Shown in pieces: positions 18,250-26,837 of a stretch of DNA of 64,000 nt. The translations under genes and the position numbers were made by a program. Origin of the DNA: Sphingobium aromaticiconvertens. GTDB taxonomy: Bacteria > Pseudomonadota > Alphaproteobacteria > Sphingomonadales > Sphingomonadaceae. The notes under the pieces are model-generated. The model was given only the letters and a program-made list of their open reading frames with translations. It was not told the DNA's origin and searched no databases. Numbering within the stretch: the first letter of the stretch is position 1; every line of letters starts with the position of its first letter. Location of the stretch: positions 2,599,501 through 2,663,500 of the forward strand of contig NZ_JBANRJ010000001.1 in assembly GCF_037154075.1 (NCBI RefSeq). Direction: 5' to 3'.

Positions 18250-19188
18250 TCAGGCGGCGACGGTCTGGCCATCGGCCGGTTGCGGGGTATCGAGCATGGA
18301 ATTGCGCAGGTCTTCGCCATGCAGAGAGACGGTCGGCTTGGCGGTGCGCAGCCTCGATCCATCGACCGAGGAGAGCAGCGAAAGCGGATTGATCCCCCTC
18401 AACATCGCTCCGCGAAGACCGGGATGACGAACGCCCAGTTCGGCGCGCCAGCGAACGGCGGTAACGCCGCGCGCCGACGGCACGGGCGACAGGGCCGCGT
18501 GGAGCAGATCGTTAAATTGGTCGTCGCGCAGGGTGAGTTGGGTCTCGCCAGTCAGCGGATGCGTCCGGGTGAGCAGGGTGAGAGGAAATTCCGCGACGAA
18601 ATGCGATGGCCAATGCACCGGGTTCCACTGGCAGTTGCGCTCCATGACGAGCATCCCGTCTTCCTCGTGCAACTCCGACATCAGATAGGGGCTGAAACGC
18701 ACCCCCCTGATCGCGATGACCAGGCTGGGATCGTCATAGAGCGCGTTCAGATATTCCTGATGGGTCAGGCTGACGTTCACGGTGCCGCAATAGGTATATT
18801 TGGGTTCTGCGCTGAGCGGCGCTTGTGCCTTGGGATTGAGGCAGACCCGCACGAATCCGCCCTGCTCGCTGACGCCAAAGGCTTGGGCCTTGTAGATCGG
18901 CGGAAATTTTTGCTGATCCTTCATGTTCGGGATTTCTTTTAGCCGCCCCGACTCGCCGTCATAGCTCCAGCCATGATAGCCGCACTGGATCAAGCCATTG
19001 TCGCGGATGCAGCCCAGCGAGAGCGGCGCCCGACGATGGGGGCAACGGTCTTCCAAGGCGCGAGCGATCCCCTGATTGTCGCGCCATAGAACGACAGGCT
19101 GATTGCCAATATCGACCGACAATGGCTTCTTCGAGGTGACTTCTTCTGACCGGGCCACTGCCCACCAAAGATCTTGTGCAAGACTCAT
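18250..19188 (-). CDS. Rieske [2Fe-2S] protein, oxygenase-like, lacking the mononuclear iron site
   Basis: 312 residues. The Rieske domain is complete: Cys49-x-His51 (CPHR) and Cys69-x2-His72 (CGYHGW) with 17 residues between. The remaining ~200 residues resemble an oxygenase catalytic domain in length but show no D-x2-H-x4-H iron motif. The next gene has exactly the reverse defect. The two genes are 8 bp apart and the stop codon here overlaps the ribosome site of the partner, so equal synthesis is likely. Electrons could come from the 2Fe-2S ferredoxin at 20496-20813. It starts at ATG 19188 after AAGGAG and is divergent from a TetR gene. Confidence 0.88.
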   Translation of the reverse strand: MSLAQDLWWAVARSEEVTSKKPLSVDIGNQPVVLWRDNQGIARALEDRCPHRRAPLSLGCIRDNGLIQCGYHGWSYDGESGRLKEIPNMKDQQKFPPIYKAQAFGVSEQGGFVRVCLNPKAQAPLSAEPKYTYCGTVNVSLTHQEYLNALYDDPSLVIAIRGVRFSPYLMSELHEEDGMLVMERNCQWNPVHWPSHFVAEFPLTLLTRTHPLTGETQLTLRDDQFNDLLHAALSPVPSARGVTAVRWRAELGVRHPGLRGAMLRGINPLSLLSSVDGSRLRTAKPTVSLHGEDLRNSMLDTPQPADGQTVAA

Positions 19189-19225
19189 AGCGGCTATCCA
19201 TTCTCCTTGGCATTAAATTGACGAG

Positions 19226-19242
19226 TGACAATTTATATGTCA
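19226..19242. promoter_or_regulatory. Candidate TetR operator between Rieske pair and TetR gene
   Basis: Perfect dyad TGACA-N7-TGTCA with a further TTGAC half at 19218-19222, in the short AT-rich divergent intergenic region. The TTGACA on the minus strand (19243 to 19238) could also be a -35 element for the Rieske operon, so repressor binding would block it. Confidence 0.5.
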
Positions 19243-19254
19243 ACTTTTTTCGCT

Positions 19255-19920
19255 ATGGACCAGTTGATGCTAGATCGCCCCCAGCGCACCCGCGGTCGCC
19301 CCGCCCAGAACGCCGCACTGGCCGTGGACGAAGCCACGTTGCTGGGGCTGGTTTTCGCGACCTTTGCCGAGCGAGGTTATGAAGGAACGACGCTGCGTGA
19401 CCTCAGCAAACAACTTGGTGTCAGCCATAATCTTTTGAACGTGCGGTACGGACGTAAGGAAGATTTGTGGATACGTGCGATCGACTGGCGCATGGCGCAG
19501 GCGTCACCCTTCGTCGAAACCGCGTTCGACGAACAGGCAGATGCGGAAGTCCGGTTGCGTCACCTGGTCCAGCGATTTTGTCTTTGGGCGACGCGCAACG
19601 GCGATATTGTCGCGCTTACGAACCTGGAAGGTTGCCGCTCGACGTGGCGGCTGGATCATATCGTCGAACGCTTCGTGTCGCCGTTCCAGAAACGTCTTGA
19701 CGACCTGCTGGATGCTGTACGGCGGCAACGGCCGGTCGATGATCTCTCGACGGCAGCGCTGATGGCGCTGCTGGTGCAAGGTGTGGGCTTTTATTTCAAC
19801 GCCGCACCGATGCAGCAGCGGTTGGGCGCAGGGCGGGAGATCGACGCCGCCCATGCCCACGAACAGGCTGAACGCCTGGCTTCTTTCCTGCTTGCCGCCC
19901 TCCTTCCTCCCGTCGCCTGA
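19255..19920 (+). CDS. TetR/AcrR family transcriptional regulator
   Basis: About 221 residues. The N-terminal helix-turn-helix is FAERGYEGTTLRDLSKQLGV followed by SHNLLNVRYGRKEDLW; the C-terminal ligand domain is divergent as usual. Divergent from the Rieske pair across a small gap holding a dyad, so it most likely represses that operon and itself. Start is uncertain: an in-frame GTG at 19225 and ATG at 19237 lie inside the candidate operator, and no strong ribosome site precedes any of the starts. ATG 19255 is chosen because it clears the dyad. Confidence 0.85.
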   Translation: MDQLMLDRPQRTRGRPAQNAALAVDEATLLGLVFATFAERGYEGTTLRDLSKQLGVSHNLLNVRYGRKEDLWIRAIDWRMAQASPFVETAFDEQADAEVRLRHLVQRFCLWATRNGDIVALTNLEGCRSTWRLDHIVERFVSPFQKRLDDLLDAVRRQRPVDDLSTAALMALLVQGVGFYFNAAPMQQRLGAGREIDAAHAHEQAERLASFLLAALLPPVA

Positions 19921-19951
19921 CGGCTCGGAAGGAAGGGAGCGAAAAACAGTC

Positions 19952-20455
19952 TTACTTATAGGGGTCGACAGGCTGTGGTACGTCGACGACGCCGATATCC
20001 TTCAACATGGTCAGCACGTCGGAAATGCTGAAGATATTGACGATCTTGTCGTCCTGGAACTTGACGATAGAGAACCAGTTCACCTGGAATTCGTTGCCGG
20101 TCGGTTGCACGCCCATATAGGGGCCGCCGACATGTTTGCAGTAATGGGTGGCGTAGATCCAGATTTCGTCCTCGCCCTTTCCGACCGCATCAATGGTCTT
20201 GTAAGCGGCAGGATAAAAGGTCTTGTAGAGCGCGACCGGCGAGGTCTTCCACTGATCATAGGTGCCAAGGTCCGGTCGGTTCGGATTGCCGTAGCGGAAG
20301 TCGGGATGGAAGAAACGGTCCATTCCTTCAAAATCGCCGGCGTTCAGCACTTCCTGCAGATCGGTCCAATGCTTGACCATCTTCTTCTGCTGGTCGGTGA
20401 GCAGTGTCGAGTCGGATACATCGAGCTGCTCGCGAATGGGTTCTTTCCAGGCCAC
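19952..20455 (-). CDS. SnoaL/NTF2-like protein
   Basis: 167 residues with the NTF2-like cone signature (NAGDFEGMDRFFHPDFRYG, then YATHYCKHVGG and NWFSIVKFQDDKIV). Such proteins are cyclases, hydratases, isomerases or ligand-binding partners in ring metabolism. GTG 20455 is taken as the start because GAGAGGA ends 5 nt before it; the frame remains open 57 nt further without a better site. It lies 40 bp after the ferredoxin gene on the same strand and is probably cotranscribed with it. No specific reaction can be assigned. Confidence 0.8.
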   Translation of the reverse strand: MAWKEPIREQLDVSDSTLLTDQQKKMVKHWTDLQEVLNAGDFEGMDRFFHPDFRYGNPNRPDLGTYDQWKTSPVALYKTFYPAAYKTIDAVGKGEDEIWIYATHYCKHVGGPYMGVQPTGNEFQVNWFSIVKFQDDKIVNIFSISDVLTMLKDIGVVDVPQPVDPYK

Positions 20456-20495
20456 GATAGTCCTCTCAGTTATAATATGGGTTGGGTCTTCATAA

Positions 20496-20813
20496 TCAGT
20501 CTTCGGGCGCAATTGTGATACTCATGCCAGACAGGGCCTCCGTCATCATCACCTGACAGGACAGGCGCGAATGTTCGTTGCGATGCGGTGATCCGTCCAA
20601 AAGGTCATTCTCGTCCGCCGATACCGGCGGCAGTGCGTCGGCGAATGCCGGTTCGACATAGACATGACAGGTCGCACAGGAGCAGCAACCGCCGCACAAC
20701 GCCAGGAGTTCATCGAAACCGGTGTCGCGGATAGCCTCCATCACCGACAGATCGGCTGAGGCTTTGATCACTTGCTGGGTGCCGTCGCGCAAGATGACGT
20801 TCAGTTCGGGCAT
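20496..20813 (-). CDS. Adrenodoxin-type 2Fe-2S ferredoxin
   Basis: 105 residues. Electron carrier with Cys40-x5-Cys46-x2-Cys49 and Cys86, plus two extra cysteines (43 and 44) inside the loop ([12 protein letters not shown]). Adrenodoxin/putidaredoxin-like ferredoxins feed bacterial P450s and some three-component oxygenases, so likely partners are the P450 at 44666-45886 or the split Rieske pair at 17162-19188. ATG 20813 follows GAGGAAC; the longer frame to 20846 has no ribosome site. No ferredoxin reductase is seen in the window. Confidence 0.92.
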   Translation of the reverse strand: MPELNVILRDGTQQVIKASADLSVMEAIRDTGFDELLALCGGCCSCATCHVYVEPAFADALPPVSADENDLLDGSPHRNEHSRLSCQVMMTEALSGMSITIAPED

Positions 20814-20907
20814 GGTGTTCCTCTGTTGGAATGGATGATTGGCCATCCTCTAGCCAACAGATTGTGGTTGCCATCCTGCCAGACGGCAGGGCGGGACGTC
20901 CTGCAGC

Positions 20908-22197
20908 CTATTTCACCTCGACCTGGACGGGAAAGCGATCGAAATAGAAACCGAAGGGTTTGCGCAATGCCTCTGCGGTGACGTGGAAGTCGCGTTCCAG
21001 GTCATAGACGATTTTCCCCTGCTTTTGTTCGCCATGTTCAGCAAGATAGGCATGGAGGTCGGCGAGCGCCTCATCGGTGAGAGGAATGTCGGCAATTCGG
21101 TAAATCTCTTTCAGGATTGGGTCGGGGTTCTTGATCCAGTCGTGGAAATAGACATCGATCGTCCGCTCGGGCGGCAGAATGTCGCGATCGCGCACGCAAG
21201 CCCGCAGCAGCCGTTCGTAGCGATCGGGCCAGTAACCAAGTGGCTCCTGAATATCGATCGTCTTGCGGAACATGCGCGCGGCATAGGTGTACATGGTGAG
21301 CTGCGATCGGATCGAGCCGACCGGGTCGCGATGGGCAAGGACGAAGGTTGCGTCGGGAAAGATCTTATAGAGGGCGGGCAATTGCTCCATATGCTGGGGG
21401 CACTTGATGACCCATCGGCTTGGGCCTTGCAGAAATGTCAGCACCTGCAGGCATTTCTTGAGATAGGCGTATGTGCCGGACTGGTCGTGGCTCAGATAAT
21501 AGTCACGCCAGCGCGGAACCATAGCCAGCCATTCGATCAGATAGGAGGAAAAATCGGGTGCCTGCAACTCGATATCCTCGCTAATATGGTCGGGCGAAAA
21601 TTCGTGCATGATCGCCATATAGGGCAGGATCGATTCCATCATCCGCCAACCTTGCTCGGCCTTGGTCCAGCGGGGATTGGGGTCTTCGGGCGTGGGCGCT
21701 TCATCCGGGGCAGGCACCGGCGCAATCGCTTCCCACCATGGGAGCGAGCGGAAGCGGCGGTCGGCGGACAGCAGGCCCAGAAGATGGGTTGTCCCTGAAC
21801 GCGGCAGCCCGGCGACGATGATCGGCCGTTCGATCTTTATGTCCAATATCTCCGGATGCCGCTTCACGATATCCTCGATCCGCAGCCGGGTAGCGGCATA
21901 GCGGATCATCATCTGGAACAGGTTTGCGCGGGTAACTGCTGACGCGTTGCTATCTTCGTCGATAGCCTGACACCATATGTCCATCCGCTCACGAAAATCA
22001 TCGGGACCAAAGTCGGACAGGCCGGTCTGTACCCTGGCTGCGCCCAATATCACTTCGGGTTGCAGAATGATCTGGTCGGCGGCGGCTTGCGCACCTGCCA
22101 TCACCTGCTTTTGCACTTCGGTCAGAACCGGGTGGTGCAGGTCGGTGATGTCGATGACGTTTTGGCGTGCGGCCTGTTCCTGCGCAGGACTGCTCAT
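20908..22197 (-). CDS. Sulfotransferase family protein (copy 1)
   Basis: 429 residues. PAPS-dependent sulfotransferase fold: the 5'-phosphosulfate loop GLPRSGTTHLLGLL near residues 129-142, WVIKCPQHMEQLP, and the 3'-phosphate motif LAHRDPVGSIRSQ near residue 285. The first of three paralogues in the window. ATG 22197 follows AAGGGAG; the frame to 22236 begins in the divergent regulatory region. Divergent from an AraC regulator that may control it. Whether it transfers sulfate to a catabolic substrate or to a cell component is unknown. Confidence 0.85.
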   Translation of the reverse strand: MSSPAQEQAARQNVIDITDLHHPVLTEVQKQVMAGAQAAADQIILQPEVILGAARVQTGLSDFGPDDFRERMDIWCQAIDEDSNASAVTRANLFQMMIRYAATRLRIEDIVKRHPEILDIKIERPIIVAGLPRSGTTHLLGLLSADRRFRSLPWWEAIAPVPAPDEAPTPEDPNPRWTKAEQGWRMMESILPYMAIMHEFSPDHISEDIELQAPDFSSYLIEWLAMVPRWRDYYLSHDQSGTYAYLKKCLQVLTFLQGPSRWVIKCPQHMEQLPALYKIFPDATFVLAHRDPVGSIRSQLTMYTYAARMFRKTIDIQEPLGYWPDRYERLLRACVRDRDILPPERTIDVYFHDWIKNPDPILKEIYRIADIPLTDEALADLHAYLAEHGEQKQGKIVYDLERDFHVTAEALRKPFGFYFDRFPVQVEVK

Positions 22198-22373
22198 GTC
22201 GCTCTCCCTTCGATCGTGTCTTATGATGGGCGGCATTTAAGGCGTGCGACCCTTTCTTCGGCAAGGTGCGCGACTGTAGCCATTGCGCCAAATTTCTCGC
22301 CAGAGTGCCATTGTGCCAGAGTCCATTGTAAATGTTCGGAACCTTCGAACGGGCCGATGCATGGAGAAGACAG

Positions 22374-23249
22374 ATGAACGCCGTTTCCCATGTCTATGAC
22401 GTGCCGGTTACGCCGACGATGGAGTGCACCGTCAGAGGACGGATTGCTTTGCCTGGTGTCGTGATGGAGTTGCATCATTACCGTTTTCACGGCCCGCAGG
22501 GCGGGACATTCTCTTCTTCGCGAAGCTTTCTCGATCTGGCCCTCTCGCCTCGTCCGGGAAGCCCGCGCGGCGGTTATGCCGGGAGCGAGAGCGGCACGGC
22601 ACGGGCGCTGGGGCAGATGATCTTCATCCCGGCGGGGGAAAGTCTTCTCACCCATTGGGGCGAGGGTGAGCAGACGTCGATCTGCTGCGGCTTTGACGGG
22701 TCGGGGCTGGAGGCGGAAGAGATCGGCGCATCGGAGGCGATGCTACAGGCGTCGCTCGATATTCGCAGCCAGCCGGTGGGTCTGGCGCTGCGACGCATTG
22801 CCGAAGAGATTGCGCAGCCAGGCTTTTGCAGCGAGATGCTGGCGCAGGCGGTCTGGATTCAGGCGACGATCGAGTTGCACCGATATCTCCGCTGCTCCAC
22901 CGGCGGGGAGGCGTTTACACGCGGCCTGTCTCGCGCCCAGATAGACCGCATAAATGATCGTATCGAGCAGCCGGGCAAGCCGCCCTCGGTCGCTGCACTA
23001 GCATCCGAATGCGGTCTGTCCACCCGTCACTTCTTCCGTCAGTTCAAGACCGCGACTGGCCGGACGCTGACCGCCTATATCACCGATCGAAAGGTCGATC
23101 AGGCGCGCCGTCTGCTCGACCCGGCCGGGCCGGCCATAAAGATGATCGCCTGGCAATGTGGTTTTGAAAGCGCGGCGGCGTTCTCGGCGGCCTTCCGCAA
23201 GGCAACCGGGATCACCCCAACTCAATATCGGAAGATGATGACGCATTGA
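22374..23249 (+). CDS. AraC family transcriptional regulator (copy 1)
   Basis: 291 residues. The C-terminal ~95 residues hold the two AraC helix-turn-helix units (PSVAALASECGLSTRHFFRQF and IKMIAWQCGFESAAAFSAAF followed by TGITPTQYR). The N-terminal part is an uncharacterised effector-binding region. ATG 22374 follows GGAGAAG. The position, divergent from the sulfotransferase and upstream of the SDR-VOC-phosphatase-DUF1214 run, suggests control of either set. Confidence 0.9.
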   Translation: MNAVSHVYDVPVTPTMECTVRGRIALPGVVMELHHYRFHGPQGGTFSSSRSFLDLALSPRPGSPRGGYAGSESGTARALGQMIFIPAGESLLTHWGEGEQTSICCGFDGSGLEAEEIGASEAMLQASLDIRSQPVGLALRRIAEEIAQPGFCSEMLAQAVWIQATIELHRYLRCSTGGEAFTRGLSRAQIDRINDRIEQPGKPPSVAALASECGLSTRHFFRQFKTATGRTLTAYITDRKVDQARRLLDPAGPAIKMIAWQCGFESAAAFSAAFRKATGITPTQYRKMMTH

Positions 23250-23377
23250 GCGCAAGGCCGTTTCGCGATGGCAATGGCATGATTGCGAAAGTCTGGCGGG
23301 TTGCTGGTCGATGATTGTCGTTTCACTGTTCCACAAAAGCGCCCCTGGGTCAGCCAGTGGCTAACGGGAGACGTGGA

Positions 23378-24163
23378 TTGCCGGAAAATCTGTTCGACCT
23401 GAGCGGTAAGGTGGCGCTGATCACCGGCGCCAATTCTGGCCTGGGTTTCGGCTTTGCGCGGGGGCTTGCCCGCGCGGGAAGTGATATCGTCATCTGGGGG
23501 CGGCGCGCCGACAAGAATGAAGAGGCGGCGGCAGCGCTGCGTGCTTATGGCGTCCGGGTCTTTGCCGACTCTATCGACGTCACCGATGAGCCGGCGATCG
23601 TTGCCGGCTTCGCCCGCGCGCTAGATGCCATGGGTCGGATCGACACGGTGGTCGCCAATGCGGGCGTCGCCAGCCAGATCGCATTCACGGATATGGACGT
23701 ACTCACCTATCGTAAGCTGATCGACATCAATCTCGATGGCGCGGTCTTTACCCTTCGCGAAGGGGCGCGGCACATGAAGGCGCGGGCCGAAGCGGGCGAT
23801 CCGGGGGGATCGCTGATCATCTGTGGCAGTGGCTCGATATTCCAGGGCGTGCCGACCATGGCTCATTACGGCATTGCCAAGGGGGCGCTCAATTCGCTCG
23901 CCAAGGCGCTGGCAGTGGAGCTTGGTCCGATCGGAATACGCTGCAACGTCATCGCGCCCGGCTTCATCGAGACCGAGATGACCTTCGCCGATCCGGACGT
24001 GGGCAAGATGATCGCCGATATGGTGGCGGCCAAGGCGCCGCTCGGTCGCGCGGGTAAACCTTCCGATCTGGAAGGGGCGGTCGTTTATCTCGCCAGCGAC
24101 CTGTCCGCCTACCACACTGGCGATACGCTGGTCGTGGATGGCGGCAAGATGATCGCCAACTGA
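23378..24163 (+). CDS. SDR family oxidoreductase
   Basis: 261 residues, classical SDR. Cofactor motif TGANSGLG, NAGV, catalytic Ser in CGSGS and Tyr-x3-Lys in HYGIAK, and RCNVIAPGFIETEM typical of 3-oxoacyl/hydroxysteroid-type enzymes. Start is probably TTG 23378, 7 nt after GGGAG; no ATG sits close to the Rossmann strand, and the frame extends upstream to 23315 without one that has a ribosome site. First gene of a co-directional run with the VOC and phosphatase genes. Confidence 0.88.
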   Translation: MPENLFDLSGKVALITGANSGLGFGFARGLARAGSDIVIWGRRADKNEEAAAALRAYGVRVFADSIDVTDEPAIVAGFARALDAMGRIDTVVANAGVASQIAFTDMDVLTYRKLIDINLDGAVFTLREGARHMKARAEAGDPGGSLIICGSGSIFQGVPTMAHYGIAKGALNSLAKALAVELGPIGIRCNVIAPGFIETEMTFADPDVGKMIADMVAAKAPLGRAGKPSDLEGAVVYLASDLSAYHTGDTLVVDGGKMIAN

Positions 24164-24227
24164 CCATCCGGCAGGTGCCAGGCCGCCAGTGGCGCGGCTG
24201 TTCTGATCGCCCCTAGAGGAGAAACGC

Positions 24228-24740
24228 ATGTTCGCCCGGCCCAACAGCCAGCATAGCCAGGTGGCTTATGTGACCAACGACCTCAACGCCGCCATGGCTG
24301 CGCTCAAGGCCGAATATGGGACGCCCGGCTTTTTCGAACTGTCGAACATCCAGCCTGGTGAAGACCCGGCAGGGCGGCCCATCCTGAAGGTCGCGCTGGC
24401 GGTCGTCGGCGGCGTGGAAATCGAACTGATCGAGCCGGTTGGGGATACCGCCTCGATGTTCAGGGAGATTTTGCCCGACGGCGATGGGCTGGCGATCCGG
24501 TTCCATCATATCGCGACGCGCATTGATGGGCCGATCGAGAATTGGGACGCGCATGTCGCCTCGCTCGACCTCACCCGGCATCCGGTGGTGTTTGAAGGGG
24601 CTGTAGGGGACATGTTGCGCTACATCTACACCGACGAGCGCGAGACGCTTGGCCATTATATCGAACATGTCTGGATGTCGTCCGAACTGCTCGCGCAGAT
24701 GCGTGTCGTCGTGCCGGCCTATCCGGCGCTGGAGGGCTGA
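24228..24740 (+). CDS. VOC family (glyoxalase/dioxygenase-fold) protein, copy 1
   Basis: 170 residues. Vicinal-oxygen-chelate fold: an opening QHSQVAYVTNDLNAAMA strand-helix unit and metal-ligand candidates in RFHHIATRI and HYIEHVWMS. Related to methylmalonyl-CoA epimerase/lactoylglutathione lyase-like proteins found in ring-degradation operons. ATG follows GAGGAG. A second, 178-residue relative lies at 32940-33476 at the end of the other sulfotransferase operon. Reaction unknown. Confidence 0.8.
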   Translation: MFARPNSQHSQVAYVTNDLNAAMAALKAEYGTPGFFELSNIQPGEDPAGRPILKVALAVVGGVEIELIEPVGDTASMFREILPDGDGLAIRFHHIATRIDGPIENWDAHVASLDLTRHPVVFEGAVGDMLRYIYTDERETLGHYIEHVWMSSELLAQMRVVVPAYPALEG

Positions 24741-24747
24741 AGGCACC

Positions 24748-25512
24748 ATGACTAAGGCATTATCTCGCCTCAACTTCCGTGACATTGGCGGATTGCCAAC
24801 GAACCAAGGTGGTAGCGTGCGCTCAGGCATCCTGTTCCGTTCGGAGGGGCCCGCGAGCTTTGTCGAGGACCATCATGTCGAATTGGCGGGACTGGGGTTT
24901 CGCGCGGTCGCCGATCTGCGATCCACGCTGGAGCGGGACAAGGCGCCTCATGACTGGTGCGGCCCGGATTGCCGGATACTGAACCTTGACATGAACACTG
25001 ACCTGCGCGCGCAGGGCGAGGATATGTGGATGTCGCTGGGCCGCGATCCGACCGCCAGGCGCGCGACCGAGGTGATGACGCATAATTATGGACTGATGCC
25101 CCAAGCTTTCCTGCCGCATGTATCGGTCATGGTGGATGCGCTGTTGGCAGGTGATACGCCAATGCTGGTGCATTGCACGGCGGGCAAGGACCGTACAGGC
25201 GTGGTTGTGGCGCTGTTCCTCGATTTGCTGGGCGTGCCGCGCGAGGCGATCGTCGCCGACTATGGGAAGTCCGATATTTTCGGACAGAATCTGAAGATGT
25301 CGGGCCATTTGAAAAGCGACTTGCAGGCGACGTTCGGCTTCGTGCCGCCCGACGAGATGGTCGCGGTGCTGATCGGCATCGACGAAGGCTTTCTCAGTCG
25401 TGCGCTGGAGATGGTGGCCGATCAGTGGGGCGGGATTGATGGCTATTTCGATGCCGCAGGCGTCGATGCCCGGCGGCGCGAGGATGTAAGGAATGTGCTT
25501 GTCGCGCATTAG
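24748..25512 (+). CDS. Tyrosine-protein-phosphatase-like protein
   Basis: 254 residues. Cys-dependent phosphatase of the bacterial Tyr/Ser phosphatase (PF13350-like) group. The P-loop CTAGKDRTG (C-x5-R) is present near residues 139-147, and NFRDIGGLPT at the N terminus is typical. It starts at ATG 24748, 7 bp after the VOC stop, and overlaps the next gene by 20 bp. The P-loop is intact, so activity is expected; the target may be a phospho-metabolite rather than a protein, given phosphotransferase-like genes in the same run. Confidence 0.85.
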   Translation: MTKALSRLNFRDIGGLPTNQGGSVRSGILFRSEGPASFVEDHHVELAGLGFRAVADLRSTLERDKAPHDWCGPDCRILNLDMNTDLRAQGEDMWMSLGRDPTARRATEVMTHNYGLMPQAFLPHVSVMVDALLAGDTPMLVHCTAGKDRTGVVVALFLDLLGVPREAIVADYGKSDIFGQNLKMSGHLKSDLQATFGFVPPDEMVAVLIGIDEGFLSRALEMVADQWGGIDGYFDAAGVDARRREDVRNVLVAH

Positions 25513-26824
25513 GGACGAGCTGTCGCGACGTGAGTTGGGTGTCGGCGCCTCTGCCATGCTGGCCGGTCTGCTGTTGCCCGTCGGCGACGCCAGGGCCTTG
25601 TCCGAGAACCGATCGACTGTGGAGAACGACATGAACGATAGCGGCATTTTCGAGTGGGAAGACTTGCTCGACCAGTTACGTCCCCTGGGCCAGCAGATGC
25701 GCAATCGCATTCCCGAGCGGCTGCGGGACGACCCGCACGTCATGCAGGAATCGATGCGGCTGTTGTTGTCGGGCGTGCTGCGCACGGCGAACGATGCGAT
25801 CATGCACGACCGCAGTCATCCGATATTCGTGCCCGAACTCAACATCTGCCAGAATATCTTTCAGCCCAATGCCGACACGATCTACAAGGCGGCGCTGATC
25901 GAAAAGGGCGGCACCTACCGTATCCGGGGCGACCGCGGCACAACCCGGATGATGATCCTGGCCCAGCTTGGTCCCGATACGCTACGCACGGGCCAGCATC
26001 ATCCGGCGCAGGACGCTAATGATTTCGACGATCTGCAGATCGCGCAGGATGGCAGCTTCGACGTCATCCTCTCGCCGCAGCGGCCAGCCGACCATAAGGG
26101 CGATTGGTGGGAATTGAAGCCGGAAACCGAAAAGCTGATGATCCGTATCGTCGGCTGCGACTGGGGCATTGAGCGCGAACCGCGCTTCGGCATCGTTCGG
26201 CTGGATGCGGCGCAGGCTGCCAAAGGACGGCCGACCCTGGAGCAGTTGGCGCATCGTTTCGCCGAAATCCCGGCGACAGCGGCAGTGTGCGCGCTGGCCT
26301 TCCCCGACAAGGTGCAGAAGCTGCGCGATGAGGGACTTATCAATGTTCTGAAGGTGGTCGACTTTTCGCAGATGACCGGGCTGGCGCGCCAGTCCTATTA
26401 TGAAGGCGCCTATGAGTTGGCCGATGACGAGGCGTTGATCACCGAGGTGAAGATCCCACGCGATGTCGGCTATTGGTCGCTGATCCTGACCAACGAATTG
26501 TACGAGACGATCGATTGGTATCACAACCAGTCCAGCCTGAACGTCGCGCAGGCCGTGGTCGATGGCGATAATGTGTTCCGCGCGGTCATTTCCGCGCGAG
26601 ATCCAGGTGTGCATAACTGGCTCGACACATCGGGCTATCCCAGTGGCGCAGTGCAGGGGCGGTGGTTCAACACCGACGAACGTCCGACGCCCATGATGAA
26701 GAAAGTGAAACTGGCCGAAGTGCGCAGTCATCTGCCGGCAGAGACGGTACTCGTTACGCCCACAGAACGTATCGAGGCCATCCGCGAGCGCACTTTGCGG
26801 GCGCACACCCGTATCATCTGGTGA
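25493..26824 (+). CDS. DUF1214 domain protein (copy 1) with Tat-like leader
   Basis: 443 residues. The C-terminal half carries DUF1214 features (YWSLILTNELYETIDWYHNQ and WLDTSGYPSGAVQGRW) of unknown function. The N terminus has SRRELG followed by a hydrophobic stretch and ends ARALS, resembling a twin-arginine leader, so export to the periplasm is possible. The other two DUF1214 proteins here lack such a leader. The start overlaps the phosphatase gene by 20 bp; a later in-frame ATG at 25631 would drop the leader. Confidence 0.82.
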   Translation: MCLSRIRDELSRRELGVGASAMLAGLLLPVGDARALSENRSTVENDMNDSGIFEWEDLLDQLRPLGQQMRNRIPERLRDDPHVMQESMRLLLSGVLRTANDAIMHDRSHPIFVPELNICQNIFQPNADTIYKAALIEKGGTYRIRGDRGTTRMMILAQLGPDTLRTGQHHPAQDANDFDDLQIAQDGSFDVILSPQRPADHKGDWWELKPETEKLMIRIVGCDWGIEREPRFGIVRLDAAQAAKGRPTLEQLAHRFAEIPATAAVCALAFPDKVQKLRDEGLINVLKVVDFSQMTGLARQSYYEGAYELADDEALITEVKIPRDVGYWSLILTNELYETIDWYHNQSSLNVAQAVVDGDNVFRAVISARDPGVHNWLDTSGYPSGAVQGRWFNTDERPTPMMKKVKLAEVRSHLPAETVLVTPTERIEAIRERTLRAHTRIIW

Positions 26825-26837
26825 GGGAAAGTTGGGA

